From DASUPK01 sp963747425 (GTDB lineage Bacteria > Actinomycetota > Thermoleophilia > Solirubrobacterales > 70-9), in assembly GCA_963747425.1 (NCBI GenBank), contig CAVVFJ010000012.1:1-64000 (forward strand): DNA of 64,000 nt, written 5' to 3'. The translations under genes and the position numbers were made by a program. Below the pieces are notes generated by a model. The model did not search any database and was not told where the DNA came from. It was given only the letters and a program-made list of their open reading frames with translations. This document shows positions 10,835 through 20,029 of this stretch, piece by piece (positions within the stretch are counted from its first letter, which is position 1; the number at the start of each line of letters is the position of its first letter).

Positions 10835-12163
10835 GTGTCTCGCCGCCTCGTCCCCGCGCTCGTCGCCTGCGCCGCCATCGCGGCCGGGCTCGCGCTGGCC
10901 GCCTGCGGCGGCGGCGGTGGCAGCGACGTCGGCGACGTCCAGGGGATCAGTGCCGACTGCGGCGACGTCGAGTACCACGGCAGCGGGACCGCCGAGAAGC
11001 TGATCGTCTCCGACCTGCCGCTGAAGGGCGACTCCGCCGAGCGCTCCAAGCAGCAGAACGACGCGATCATCCAGGAGATCGCCCGCAAGGGCTGGCAGGC
11101 GGGCAACACCCAGGTCGCCTTCCAATCCTGCGACGACTCGATCGCCTCCACCGGCGAGTGGGACGAGAACCTCTGCCGCACGAACGCCCAGAAGTACGCC
11201 GCCGACCCCGACGTGATCGGCGTGATCGGCACCTACAACTCCGGCTGCGCCGCGATCGAGATGCCGGTGCTGAACAAGGCGCCGGGCGGCGGCGTGCCGA
11301 TGGTCTCGCCGGGCAACACCTTCGTCTGCCTGACCGAGCCGAGCCCGACCCTCTGCAAGAAGGATGAGCCGGGCACCTACTTCCCGTCCGGCAAGCGCAA
11401 CTACATCCGGGTCGTGCCGAACGATGCCGTCCAGAGCGCGGGTCTCGCGACCTTCGCCAACGGGCACGGGATCCACAAGCCCTTCGTCCTGGTGGCCGCC
11501 GACGATCCGACCAGCAAGGGGCAGGCCGACACCTTCGAGGGCGCCGCCAAGTCGCTCGGCATGCAGATCGCCGGGGTCGAGACCTACGACCCGAAGGCGA
11601 AGAGCTACACCGACCTGATGGCGAAGGCGAAGTCCTCCGGCGCCGACGCCGTCCTGCTCGCCGGCCTGCTCGAGGAGAACGGCGCCCAGCTGATCAAGGA
11701 CAAGGTCGCGGCGCTCGGGCCCAACGACGGCGCGGTCAAGCTGCTCGCCCCGGACGGGTTCGCGCAGCAGAGCACGATCGATCAGGCCGGCGCGGCCTCG
11801 GCCGGCATGTACGTCAGCCTGCCGGGCAAGGTGCCGGAGAGCCTCACGGGCGCGGGGCGGGATTTCGTCGGTGAGCTCAAGGCCCAGGTCGGAGACGAGC
11901 CGATCGAGGTCTTCGCTCCGTACGCGGGCGAGGCCGCCGAGGTGCTGGTCAACGCGATCAAGGTGGGCAAGACGCGTGCCGGCACGATCGACACCCTCTT
12001 CAAGACCCACGTCACCGACGGCATCACCGGCACCTTCTCGATCACCCCCAGCGGGGACCCGAATCCCGCTCCGATCAGCGTGCAGAAGGCGGCGAGCACC
12101 TTCGAGCTCGAGAAGACGATCGTGCCGCTGCCCCAGCTGATCTCCGCCGCCCGCGGAGACTAG
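10835..12163 (+). CDS. LivK-type substrate-binding lipoprotein (Peripla_BP_6)
   Basis: 442-residue extracytoplasmic ligand-binding protein of the branched-chain amino acid/amide ABC transporter class. It starts at GTG with a lipoprotein signal peptide (ALVACAAIAAGLALAAC) and a lipobox LAAC, followed by a Gly-rich linker. The two-lobed fold is indicated by VIGVIGTYNSGCA, NYIRVVPNDAVQS and the C-terminal GITGTFSITPSGDPN with QKAASTFE. No permease or ATPase genes are adjacent, so the transporter partners lie elsewhere or it is a sensor-type orphan. The ligand is unknown. Confidence 0.85.
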   Translation: MSRRLVPALVACAAIAAGLALAACGGGGGSDVGDVQGISADCGDVEYHGSGTAEKLIVSDLPLKGDSAERSKQQNDAIIQEIARKGWQAGNTQVAFQSCDDSIASTGEWDENLCRTNAQKYAADPDVIGVIGTYNSGCAAIEMPVLNKAPGGGVPMVSPGNTFVCLTEPSPTLCKKDEPGTYFPSGKRNYIRVVPNDAVQSAGLATFANGHGIHKPFVLVAADDPTSKGQADTFEGAAKSLGMQIAGVETYDPKAKSYTDLMAKAKSSGADAVLLAGLLEENGAQLIKDKVAALGPNDGAVKLLAPDGFAQQSTIDQAGAASAGMYVSLPGKVPESLTGAGRDFVGELKAQVGDEPIEVFAPYAGEAAEVLVNAIKVGKTRAGTIDTLFKTHVTDGITGTFSITPSGDPNPAPISVQKAASTFELEKTIVPLPQLISAARGD

Positions 12164-12225
12164 GTCACACCTCACAGCCCGCCGGTCGCCGACGTTTAGT
12201 CGGTGACCTACGTGAGAAAGGGCTC

Positions 12226-13158
12226 GTGATGGGCAGAGAGCAGAAGCTTCGACTTGCGAAGGCCGTGATGGTTCCCATCTGGAGCAGCGGCTTCATCGTC
12301 GGCACGCTGGCGGTTCGGCACTCCTCCGGGCTCTCGGTGCTCTTCTGGCGGATGAGCATCGCCTTCCTGGTGATGACGGCGATCGCGGCGCTGCTGCGCG
12401 CTCCCTGGCCGCGCGAGCGGCGGGCGCTCGTGCAGATGGTCGTGGTCGGCCTGCTCCTGCAGGCGGCGCAGTTCGTCGGGATCTTCCTGGCCCTCCAGCA
12501 CGGCGTCGCCGCCGGCCTGGTTGCGCTGCTGGCGGGATCGAGCCCGCTCCTGGTCGCCGTCTTCGCCACCTTCCTGCTCGATGAGCACCTCAGCCCCGTC
12601 CAGTGGCTGGGCTCGGCGATCGGCGTCGCCGGGGTGGTGCTGGCGGTGGCCGAGGAGCTCAACGGCGGCGGGTCGGCTCTCGGTTTCCTGTTCGCGGTCA
12701 TCGGCCTGGCCGGACTCGTCGGCGGGACCCTGGTGCAGCGAGCGAGCGGCTCCAGCGTCGATCCGCGCGCGGCGAATGCGATCCAGCTCGCCGTCGCGGC
12801 GGTCGTGATCGCCCCGCTCGCCGCCCTCACCCAGGGCTTCAGCCTGAGCGCGCAGACGCTCGCCCCGCTCGCCTGGTTGATCTTCGGCCTCTCGATCGGC
12901 GCGGTGATGCTCTTCTTCTGGCTGCTGCGGAACGAGAAGAGCGGAGAGGCGACCAGCTTCCTCTACCTGGTGCCGGCCACGACGGCGATCGCCGGCGTCC
13001 CGATCCTCGGCCAGCCGCTCAGCATCGGCGCCGTCGCCGGACTGGTGCTCGCCCTGATCGGCGTGCGGATGGTGAGTGCCCCGGCCGAGGGTCTCAGCAG
13101 GGGTGAATGGGTGCGGCGCTTTGCACTACCTGGAAGGCTGAGCCGGGGATCGACTTGA
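12226..13158 (+). CDS. EamA/DMT-superfamily transporter
   Basis: 310-residue inner-membrane exporter with two EamA repeats giving about ten TM helices. Hallmarks include SSGFIVGTLAVRHSSGLSVLFWRM near the start (Pro-poor first helix, conserved FWR) and ASLLAGSSPLL-like VALLAGSSPLLVAVFATFLL in repeat 1. Repeat 2 ends with FLYLVPATTAIAGVPILG. Members export amino acids or metabolites; the substrate cannot be assigned. GTG at 12226 and ATG at 12229 are equivalent starts. Its last ~20 codons overlap the convergent gene at 13094 by 65 bp, an unusual length of overlap that could reflect a shifted true stop. Confidence 0.82.
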   Translation: MMGREQKLRLAKAVMVPIWSSGFIVGTLAVRHSSGLSVLFWRMSIAFLVMTAIAALLRAPWPRERRALVQMVVVGLLLQAAQFVGIFLALQHGVAAGLVALLAGSSPLLVAVFATFLLDEHLSPVQWLGSAIGVAGVVLAVAEELNGGGSALGFLFAVIGLAGLVGGTLVQRASGSSVDPRAANAIQLAVAAVVIAPLAALTQGFSLSAQTLAPLAWLIFGLSIGAVMLFFWLLRNEKSGEATSFLYLVPATTAIAGVPILGQPLSIGAVAGLVLALIGVRMVSAPAEGLSRGEWVRRFALPGRLSRGST

Positions 13159-14104
13159 GCTGGTCCAGGTTCTCGTCGGGCCAGCGGCGATCCGAGGTGC
13201 CCGAGATGAACCAGTTCGAGCCGTTGTCGGCGACGATCAGGCCGTACTGCTTCATCGCCGCCGCGACCGCGTGCGCGGGCCCGCTGATCTGAGAGATGTC
13301 GTAGCCCGCGCTTAGGCGCAGCCGCAGCCCCATCGGCGGGGCGCTCGGGTTGCTCGTGTCGCCGGCGCAGTGCGAGGCGGGGTGGACCCAGGCGTCCTGC
13401 GTCGAGTCGACGGTCACCCGGATCGCGTGGTTGATGTGGCCGGCGGCGGCCTCGTCGTAGCGGACGAGCCCGGGGAAGATCGGCAGGCCCGCCGCATCGG
13501 CCGAGGTGAAGCCCTCGGGCCGCAGCGCGGCCGAGCGCAGGTTCCAGATCACGCCGACGTCGGCGTTCCAGTGGGCTTTGGGACGTTTCCGCGCGAAGGC
13601 CCGACCGAGCTCGTAGAGCCTGCAGCGGAACCGGTCGACTGCGAGCACGTGCCGGTCGCCGTCGGAGCTCTGCCCGCCCTCCACCAGAGCCTTGAGCGGG
13701 ACGCGGTAGGCGCCGTGGTCGGACTCGTCGCCATAGGCGGTGAAGTGCACCTTGGTGCGCTTCTGGCTCTTGCCGGCGACGGCGTAGGGGAAGCCGTAGG
13801 CGCGCGGCGAGCCGAAGTCCGGGTGCAGGAGGTCGCCGCCGTGCGCGTTGATGTAGGCGACGTAGTTGGCCGAATTGGGGTCGACCGGGGCCGCCGAGAT
13901 GTCCTGGTTCCAGGCCGACTCGTCCGGGGCCGACGGCGCGTTCGCGGCGGCGTTCGAGGCAGGGAAGACCGGGCAGCCGCCGAGGCTCGGATAGGGGCCG
14001 CGGGGCTGCTTGTGAGCGTGATGCTTTCGCTTGGCGGCGCTCGCACCGGCCAGCACGAGCCCGAGCGCGACACAGATCGCCAGCACCTTCCCCGGCCAAC
14101 GCAT
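13094..14104 (-). CDS. Secreted protein of unknown function
   Basis: 336 residues with a clear Sec signal (VLAICVALGLVLAGASA, then AKRKHHAHK). The mature part begins with ESAWNQDISAAPVDPNSANY, a pattern seen at the N-terminus of a family of secreted actinobacterial proteins. It contains paired Cys (GGCPVF, SHCAGD, RFRCRLYEL), Asp/His-rich segments and DNGSNWFISGTSDRRWPDENL near the end. These features suggest an extracellular carbohydrate- or polymer-active beta protein, but no catalytic family can be named. It overlaps the convergent EamA gene by 65 bp. Confidence 0.7.
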   Translation of the reverse strand: MRWPGKVLAICVALGLVLAGASAAKRKHHAHKQPRGPYPSLGGCPVFPASNAAANAPSAPDESAWNQDISAAPVDPNSANYVAYINAHGGDLLHPDFGSPRAYGFPYAVAGKSQKRTKVHFTAYGDESDHGAYRVPLKALVEGGQSSDGDRHVLAVDRFRCRLYELGRAFARKRPKAHWNADVGVIWNLRSAALRPEGFTSADAAGLPIFPGLVRYDEAAAGHINHAIRVTVDSTQDAWVHPASHCAGDTSNPSAPPMGLRLRLSAGYDISQISGPAHAVAAAMKQYGLIVADNGSNWFISGTSDRRWPDENLDQLKSIPGSAFQVVQSAAPIHPC

Positions 14105-14114
14105 GGGATCGATC

Positions 14115-16472
14115 CTACGCCGCCCGCTCCCGGACGACCTCGGCGACGTCGAGGCGGCGGACCGCCCGCAGGCCCGGCAGCTGGGAGAGCAGGGCGACGA
14201 TCAGAATGGCGAGCGCGGCCAGCACGAGGGTCGAGGCGCGCATCTGGAGGCTGAAGTCGAACTGGTCGTTGTCGAACTGGGCCATGAACAGCCTGGCCAG
14301 CTCGTACCCGATCAACAGGCCCGGGCCGATCCCGAGCAGCGTCATCAGCACGTTCTCGGCCGTGATCATCCGAGCGAGCGTGCGGTGCCGGGCGCCGGCC
14401 GCCCGCAGCGTCGCCACCTCGACCACTCGCTCCGCGATGTTGCTCGTCATCGCGTTGAAGAGCAGCGCGAACGCCATCGCTCCGCCGAAGATCAGCATGA
14501 TGCCGACGAAGGCGTAGTACAGCCCCAGGTACTTGTTGACGGTGTCGTAGAGGGCCCGCGTGTCGTAGAAGGCGACGGCCCCGGGAAGGGCACTGAGGCG
14601 CCTGCGCATCTGCTCGCGGTCCACGCCGGAGCGGTAGCGGACCAGCGCCACGTTGCCCTCGCCGAGCGATGGCCCGGCGGCGGCCCGCACCTGGTCGAGG
14701 GTGGCGTAGACGTAGGTTCCGAGCGGCTCGTCGACGAAGCCGTCGAGCCGCAGCATCGCCTGTCGCGCGTCCGGCAGCGACGCGTCGACCGCATTGCCCG
14801 CACCAACGCCGAGCTTGCCCTGGAGCGACTGTCCAGCCAGCACGCCCGACGCCGGCAGTTGCGTGCTCCCGCCGCCGGGCGCCAGGAAGCCGTGCATGTC
14901 GGTGCCGGGCTGGAAGCCGTCCAGCTCGGTCCGGTAGCTGCGATCTCCGGACCGCAGCGTGACCGGAAGCTCGGCGCCGGGCTCGGCGGCCGAGACGCCG
15001 GCCACCTGGCGGACTCGCCGCAGCTCGCCCGAGCCTAGCCTGGGCTGGAAGTAGACCTCGGCGTCCTGGCGCTGGACCTGATTGAACTGCTTGTCGACGA
15101 GGAGCTCGGTCGTGTCGATCATCCCCCAGGAGACAAGGATCAGGCAGAGCGCGAGCACGACCCCGAGGACGGTCGACAGGGTGCGCAGCCGGTTGCGCCC
15201 AATCGACCGCACGACCATCAGCGAGCGGACGGGCAGGGATCGCAGGGGCGGCACGAGGCGCTCTGCGAGGCTGCGGTGGCCGCCGCCGGTCGGGGCGAAG
15301 CGGCGCATCGCCTCGGCAGGAGGCGTCCCGGCGGCGCTTCGGGCGGGGAGGGCGGAGGCGAGCAGGGTCGCCGCGACCCCGAAGAAGATCCCGAACGCGA
15401 TCGTCACCGGCGAGACGCTGACCACGGTCACCGGGATCAGCAGCTCCTTGACGTAGGCGTGGGTGACCACTCCGGCTAGCAGGACCCCGCCGATCGCCCC
15501 GAGCACGGCGCCCGCGATCCCGGCCGCGAGGCCGAAGAGCAGGTAGTGGCGGATGATCTGCCCACGGGTGTAGCCGCAGGCGCGGAGCATGCCGATGATC
15601 GGGCGCTGAGAGGTGACCAGCCGCCGCATCAGCACCGAGACGGCCAGGGCCGCCGCCGTCAGGAAGAGCAGCGGGAAGAGGATCGCCAGGGTCCGGAAGC
15701 CGTTGACGTCCTCCTGGAGGGCGCTGTTCGAGGGCTGCTCGGCTCTCGTCAGGACGTCCGTTGCGCCGGCGGCTTCGGCTGCGCCGGTCAGCCTCGCGGT
15801 GAGCGCGTCGTCCGCGGCGCCGTCCGGGTAGTAGATCGCCACCTGTCTCTGGCCGGCGGCGCCCGCCAGCTTCTCCGCGAGCGGCTCCGGCGCGAAGAGC
15901 ACGCCGAACGACTTCGGCGCGGGCAGAATGTCCTGGCGGCTGGGAGAGGGCCAGAAGTACTCGGGGGAGGCGGCCACCCCCAGGATCGCGACCCGCCTCG
16001 GTCCCGTGGCGCCGTTGACGGTCACCGAGTTCCCCGCGGAGAGGTCGAACTCGTCGGCCATGTGCTGCTCCACCAGCACCCCGTCGGGTCGGCCGGGGGA
16101 GAGGTAGGAGCCCGAGGTGAGGTCGACCCGATTCACCGCGGGCTGATGGGCCGGCGGCAGCCCGACCACCCGGCCGAGGAACTTATCCGCCCCGACCTGC
16201 ATCGGCAGGTCGGCGACCGTCCGTTCCTGCACGGCCTCGGCCCCGCCGGCTCGCGCCTGGGCCGCGATCCGCGCCGTATCCCCGCCCGTCACCGTCAGGT
16301 CGGCGAACCGCTCCTCGGAGTAGGCGCGCTTGTAGGAGGCCTCGAGGCCGCGGAACGCGTCGTAGCTCGCCGCATAGAGGGCGACCCCGAGCAGCACCGT
16401 GATCGCGATCGCCGCGAACTGGGCGCGCTGGCGCCTGATGTCCCGGCGGGCCTTGACGGTGAGCGTGCTCAC
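14115..16472 (-). CDS. ABC transporter permease, double FtsX (MacB/LolE-like)
   Basis: 785-residue permease starting at a GTG that overlaps the ATPase stop as GTGA. Architecture: TM1 (FAAIAITVLLGVALYAASY), a large extracytoplasmic domain, three TM helices (LAILFPLLFLTAAALAVSVL; GLAAGIAGAVLGAIGGVLLA; TIAFGIFFGVAATLLASAL), then a second copy with TM (LSTVLGVVLALCLILVSW), ectodomain, and three TM helices ending LAALAILIVALLSQLPGL. This two-module FtsX layout belongs to exporters or lipoprotein/peptide extractors rather than importers. The partner ATPase is immediately upstream; substrate unknown. Confidence 0.85.
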   Translation of the reverse strand: MSTLTVKARRDIRRQRAQFAAIAITVLLGVALYAASYDAFRGLEASYKRAYSEERFADLTVTGGDTARIAAQARAGGAEAVQERTVADLPMQVGADKFLGRVVGLPPAHQPAVNRVDLTSGSYLSPGRPDGVLVEQHMADEFDLSAGNSVTVNGATGPRRVAILGVAASPEYFWPSPSRQDILPAPKSFGVLFAPEPLAEKLAGAAGQRQVAIYYPDGAADDALTARLTGAAEAAGATDVLTRAEQPSNSALQEDVNGFRTLAILFPLLFLTAAALAVSVLMRRLVTSQRPIIGMLRACGYTRGQIIRHYLLFGLAAGIAGAVLGAIGGVLLAGVVTHAYVKELLIPVTVVSVSPVTIAFGIFFGVAATLLASALPARSAAGTPPAEAMRRFAPTGGGHRSLAERLVPPLRSLPVRSLMVVRSIGRNRLRTLSTVLGVVLALCLILVSWGMIDTTELLVDKQFNQVQRQDAEVYFQPRLGSGELRRVRQVAGVSAAEPGAELPVTLRSGDRSYRTELDGFQPGTDMHGFLAPGGGSTQLPASGVLAGQSLQGKLGVGAGNAVDASLPDARQAMLRLDGFVDEPLGTYVYATLDQVRAAAGPSLGEGNVALVRYRSGVDREQMRRRLSALPGAVAFYDTRALYDTVNKYLGLYYAFVGIMLIFGGAMAFALLFNAMTSNIAERVVEVATLRAAGARHRTLARMITAENVLMTLLGIGPGLLIGYELARLFMAQFDNDQFDFSLQMRASTLVLAALAILIVALLSQLPGLRAVRRLDVAEVVRERAA

Positions 16473-17249
16473 CAGTCGAGCTGCATCGGGTCCACCGGCG
16501 ACGCCTGGCGCTCGTCCGCGACGATGCGGCCGTCGCGCAGGTGGAGGACCCGGTCGGCCATCCGGGCGATCTCGGCGTTGTGGGTGACCAGCAGCACCGT
16601 CTGCTCCGGACTCGCGGTTCACCTGGCCGCAGCAGGGCGAGCACCGTGCGGCCCGTCTCGAGGTCGAGCGCGCCGGTCGGCTCGTCGCCGAGCAGCACCC
16701 GCGGGCGCGCCGGTCAGGGCCCTCGCCACCGCCACCCGCTGCTGCTGGCCGCCGGAGAGCTGCGCCGGGAAGCTGTCGAGCCGGTCGCCCAGGCCGACCT
16801 TGGAGAGCATCTCGGCCGAGCGCTCGTGGCTGCGCTCGCCGCTCAGCTCGGCGACCAGCTCGACGTTCTCGAGCGCGGTCAGCGTGGGGATCAGGTTGAA
16901 GAACTGGAAGATGAAGCCGACCGTGCGCGCGGCGGAAGTCGGTGCGGCCCTCCTCGTCGAGGGCCGAGACGTCGCAGCCGCCGACGACGATCTCGCCCGC
17001 GCTGGCCGTCTCGATCCCGCCGATCAGGTTGAGCAGCGTGGTCTTGCCGGAGCCGCTCGGGCCGAGCATGACGACCAGCTCGCCTCGAGGGATGGTCAGG
17101 TCCACGTCGCTGAGTGCGTGGACGGCGAGCTCGCCCTCGCCGTAGGTCTTGCTGACGCCGCGCAGCTCCACCGCCACGTCGGGGCTCGATCCGGCCTCGG
17201 CCGCTCCGGTCTCTGCGGTTGCTGGGTCGCTGGGCATACCCAGGCCCAC
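16469..17249 (-). CDS. ABC transporter ATPase (MacB/LolD type), several apparent frameshifts
   Basis: Signature elements occur in order but in changing frames: VELRGVSKTYGEGELAVHAL, Walker A GPSGSGKTTLLNLIGG, VGFIFQFFNLIPTLTALENV, signature LSGGQQQRVAVARAL, Walker B VLLGDEPTGALDLETG, and the switch region TVLLVTHNAEIARMADRV. Breaks lie near 16922, 16709, 16618 and 16602. Each is repaired by removing one base (in GG or CC runs), giving a ~255-residue protein ending MQLDW just before the permease. Read uncorrected, the frame misleadingly fuses to the permease. The ATG at 17249 lies 20 bp below the FTR1 stop, so the iron permease and this exporter may share a transcript. Confidence 0.8.
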
Positions 17250-17269
17250 ACCCTATGGGGCGGAGCGGC

Positions 17270-18280
17270 CTAGACGGACTCGGTCTGCGTCTGGAGCGAC
17301 GGCGGGGCGTCGGCGCGGACGGCGGGCTGGTCGCCCTTCTGCACGCGCCGGCGGACCTTGACGTGCTCGGCGAGCACGTAGGAGCCGACGACCAGGATGC
17401 CGGCGAGCAGCTGGGCGCCGATCGTCTCCCAGTAGGAGTAGATCTCGAACCAGGAGCCCATCCAGGTCGGGACGGTGAACGGCGTGGGATGACTCGGGAT
17501 CCAGCCGAGGTCCATGAAGGAGAGCGCGGTGCCGCCGATCATCACCATCAGCACGACGGCCACGAGGGCGCCGGTCATGATCAGCATCCGGCGGTAGGGA
17601 AGCTTGTGGTGCAGCCAGAAGGTGAGGACCCCGACCACGGCCGTGCAGGCGAGACCGATCGCCACGCCCTCGAGGACGGTGGAGGTGCCGTTCTGCAGCT
17701 GCAGGTTCTGCAGGAAGAGCACGACCTCGAAGCCCTCTCGGTAGACGGTGGTGAAGCCGAGCGCGACGAGCCCGATCAGGACCCAGGGGCCGGTCTGCGT
17801 CAGCAGCTTCTGCCGTCGCTTGTGGTGGCGGCCGATCCAGTCGGACCAGTAGACCTTGTGCACGAACCAGTTGAGGACGACGAGCAGGACGACGATCGCC
17901 AGGAAGCCGGTGATCGCCTCGAGCTTCGGTCCGAGCGGCGAGGCGACGTCGAGGAGCGCCTGGACGACGAACCAGGTGGCGACCGTCGCCCCGAAGGCCA
18001 CGATCGCGCCGCCGACCACCGGGCGCCGCTTCGACTTGTTGGTGCCCAGGAAGCTGGCGGTGACGGCGGCGAAGATCAGGATCGCCTCGAGCCCCTCGCG
18101 GAAGACGATCATCCCGGAGTTGAAGACGGCGGTGCCGTGGCTCATGTGCTGCTCGGTCGGGTCCGCCGGGCCGGTGTTGGCGGTGGCCATCAGGTAGACG
18201 AGGCCGGTCACAACGGCGAGGCCGCTGAGCCACCAGGCCAGGCGCGTGTAGGAACTCCGAGTGCTTTGGTCGGGCTTCAA
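17270..18280 (-). CDS. FTR1-family iron permease
   Basis: 336-residue polytopic protein with seven or more TM helices and the two diagnostic REGLE-type motifs: REGLEAILIF at 61-70 and REGFEVVLFL at 181-190. These provide the ferric/ferrous iron path in FTR1/EfeU permeases. The start is a TTG with no obvious Shine-Dalgarno sequence. No EfeO, EfeB or multicopper oxidase is adjacent. The leader carries TTAGGG/CCCTAA repeats (18291-18321) resembling an iron-box, consistent with iron-dependent repression. Downstream genes are a MacB-like exporter 20 bp away. Confidence 0.88.
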   Translation of the reverse strand: MKPDQSTRSSYTRLAWWLSGLAVVTGLVYLMATANTGPADPTEQHMSHGTAVFNSGMIVFREGLEAILIFAAVTASFLGTNKSKRRPVVGGAIVAFGATVATWFVVQALLDVASPLGPKLEAITGFLAIVVLLVVLNWFVHKVYWSDWIGRHHKRRQKLLTQTGPWVLIGLVALGFTTVYREGFEVVLFLQNLQLQNGTSTVLEGVAIGLACTAVVGVLTFWLHHKLPYRRMLIMTGALVAVVLMVMIGGTALSFMDLGWIPSHPTPFTVPTWMGSWFEIYSYWETIGAQLLAGILVVGSYVLAEHVKVRRRVQKGDQPAVRADAPPSLQTQTESV

Positions 18281-18290
18281 GATTCGGGCA

Positions 18291-18321
18291 CCCTAACAGA
18301 TTCTGAATTAGGGAGCCCTAA
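18291..18321. promoter_or_regulatory. Possible DtxR/IdeR-type iron box
   Basis: CCCTAA (18291), TTAGGG (18308) and CCCTAA (18316) occur in 31 bp. The last two form a perfect TTAGGG-AG-CCCTAA palindrome. It resembles the half-sites of the IdeR/DtxR consensus (TTAGGTTAGxCTAACCTAA). It is located 11-41 bp upstream of the FTR1 start, the expected place for iron repression. Inference from similarity only. Confidence 0.5.
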
Positions 18322-18340
18322 GAGCCGGCGCTGACGATGG

Positions 18341-18366
18341 TTTGCTAAGCTAATTAGCGATGCAAA
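18341..18366. promoter_or_regulatory. Putative MarR autoregulatory operator
   Basis: TTTGC (18341) and GCAAA (18362) flank a perfect palindrome GCTAATTAGC (18349-18358). The site directly abuts and overlaps the first codon of the MarR gene at 18360. MarR proteins bind such 15-25 bp palindromes and repress their own operon. Confidence 0.5.
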
Positions 18367-18789
18367 CTATTCCCGAGGTCCAGGAAGAGCTCGCGCCCGC
18401 GCCTGCGGCTGGCGATCACCCGGATGGCGAGGCGGCTGCGCCAGGAGGCCGGGACGGACCTCGGCCCCTCGCAGGTCGCCGCGCTCGCCACCATCGAGCG
18501 CCATGGACCGCTCTCCCCGAGCGAGGTCGCCGAGCGCGAGCGGATCAAGCGCCCGACCGCCACGCGGATCGTGCGCCGCCTGGAGGCCGCGGGACTGGTG
18601 GAGAGGGTCAAGGACCCGGACGACGGCCGCGCCTCGATCCTCAGCGCCACCCCGGAGGCCCGGGCCATGTTGAAGCGCCTCCGCGCCCGCAAGACCGCCT
18701 ATATCGCCAGTCGCGTCGCGGACATGGATGCGGAGGACCGCCGCACTCTCGAGCGGGCCGCCGAGCTGCTCGAGGGGATGCTCGAATGA
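18360..18789 (+). CDS. MarR-family transcriptional regulator, one apparent N-terminal frameshift
   Basis: Winged-helix regulator. From 18424 the frame reads MARRLRQEAGTDLGPSQVAA and continues with RPTATRIVRRLEAAGLVERV (recognition helix) and DPDDGRASIL (wing), ending LEGMLE. The first codons at 18360 (MQTIPEVQEELA) are in another frame. Deleting one C in the 18399-18410 GC run joins them into PRLRLAITRMARRL, a normal MarR helix 1. No Shine-Dalgarno sequence precedes 18360, so the mRNA may be leaderless. The stop overlaps the MFS gene start (ATGA at 18786), so the regulator probably controls that transporter in response to a small ligand. Confidence 0.8.
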
Positions 18790-20024
18790 CCGAGGCCCTC
18801 GGCCGCTCGTTCGCAAGCCTCAGCATTCCGAACTTCCGCCGCTACTTCACGGGCCAGCTCGTCTCGCTGTCCGGCAACTGGATGCAGATGATCGCCGAGA
18901 TGTGGGTCGTGCTCTCGCTGACCGGCAGCGGCGTGGCCGTCGGCGTCACCACCGCGCTTCAGTTCCTGCCGATGCTGATCTTCGGGGCGTGGGGCGGGCT
19001 GATCGCCGACCGCGTGCCGAAGCGGCGCCTCCTTCTCCTCACGCAGGGGCTCCACATGATCGCCCCGCTGACGATGCTCGCCCTCGCCGCGGAAGGGGCC
19101 CTCGTGCCCTGGATGGTGTTCGGCCTGGTCTTCGTCCGCGGTTGCGTCAACGCCGTCGACTATCCGACGCGGCAGGCGTTCGTGATGGAGATGGTGGGCA
19201 GCGACCGGGTGGTCAACGCCGTCAGCCTGAACAGCGTCCTGGTTCACGGCGCCCGCGTCATCGGCCCGGCATTCGCCGGCGTCCTGATCGCGACCGTCGG
19301 CGTGGAGCCGTGCTTCGCCCTCAACGCCGCGAGCTTCGCCTTCATGATCTGGGTGCTCGCCGGGATGGACACCGAGCGGCTGCAGCCCGCCGAGGTGGCG
19401 CGGCGGGAGCCCGGCGCGGTGCGCGCGGGACTGCACTACGTCCGCCGCGAGCCAGAGCTCTGGATCCCGCTGGGACTGATGGCGATCGTGGGAACCCTCG
19501 GCTACAACTTCCAGGCCGTCTTGCCGCTGCTCGCCCGGTTCACCTTCGACGGCGGCGCCTCGACCTACGCCGTCCTCGTCGCCGCGATGGGGCTCGGCGC
19601 GATCGTCGGCGCGCTGATCAACGGAGCGCGCGGCTCCGTCACCCCGATGCTGCTGGTCGGCGCCGCGCTCGTCTTCGGAGTCCTCTCGCTGCTCGCCGCG
19701 GGCGCGCCGACGCTGGCGCTCGAGATCGCCGCGCTCGCGCCGCTGGGCGCGGCCACCGTCACCCTCGCCGCGAGCGTCAACTCGTCCCTCCAGCTCGCTT
19801 CGGAGCCCAGCATGCGCGGCCGGGTGATGGCGCTCTACTCGATCGTCTTCCTCGGCTCGACGCCGATCGGCGGCCCGCTCTCGGGCTGGCTCTCGGAGGC
19901 GGTCGATCCGCGCGCCGCGCTGGTGATGGGCGGCGTCGCGGCGATCGCCGGGGCGCTCTTCGCCCGGGTCGCCTTCGACCGGGTCGCTCGCATTCCGCTC
20001 GACGCCACGCCGCACCCCGCCTAG
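18786..20024 (+). CDS. MFS transporter (EntS/MFS_3-like exporter)
   Basis: 412 residues, about 11-12 TM helices. The N-terminal FASLSIPNFRRYFTGQLVSL and GLIADRVPKRRLLL (MFS motif A, loop 2-3) place it in the MFS_3 group related to the enterobactin exporter EntS. It is translationally coupled to the MarR gene by a 4-bp overlap, a common arrangement for drug or metabolite efflux. Given the divergent FTR1 permease with its iron-box-like site, siderophore or metal-chelate export is possible but unproven. It is convergent, 5 bp apart, with the amine oxidase. Confidence 0.85.
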   Translation: MTEALGRSFASLSIPNFRRYFTGQLVSLSGNWMQMIAEMWVVLSLTGSGVAVGVTTALQFLPMLIFGAWGGLIADRVPKRRLLLLTQGLHMIAPLTMLALAAEGALVPWMVFGLVFVRGCVNAVDYPTRQAFVMEMVGSDRVVNAVSLNSVLVHGARVIGPAFAGVLIATVGVEPCFALNAASFAFMIWVLAGMDTERLQPAEVARREPGAVRAGLHYVRREPELWIPLGLMAIVGTLGYNFQAVLPLLARFTFDGGASTYAVLVAAMGLGAIVGALINGARGSVTPMLLVGAALVFGVLSLLAAGAPTLALEIAALAPLGAATVTLAASVNSSLQLASEPSMRGRVMALYSIVFLGSTPIGGPLSGWLSEAVDPRAALVMGGVAAIAGALFARVAFDRVARIPLDATPHPA

Positions 20025-20029
20025 GCCGG

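Noticed and set aside
9965..12175. Long minus-strand open frame opposite the desaturase and LivK genes
   Set aside because: High-GC shadow frame. It is low-complexity Arg/Gly/Ala-rich, without domain motifs, and overlies two recognisable genes on the other strand.
14115..17249. A continuous minus-strand frame that looks like one 1044-residue ATPase-permease fusion
   Set aside because: Between the Walker A region and the permease the frame encodes nonsense. The proper ATPase motifs appear in other frames and join after single-base corrections. The GTGA overlap at 16469-16472 marks the real gene boundary.
18360..20024. A 554-residue plus-strand frame joining the MarR start to the MFS transporter
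   Set aside because: The middle part is MarR DNA read in the wrong frame. The MarR protein is in a different frame after codon ~13, and the MFS has its own ATG at 18786.
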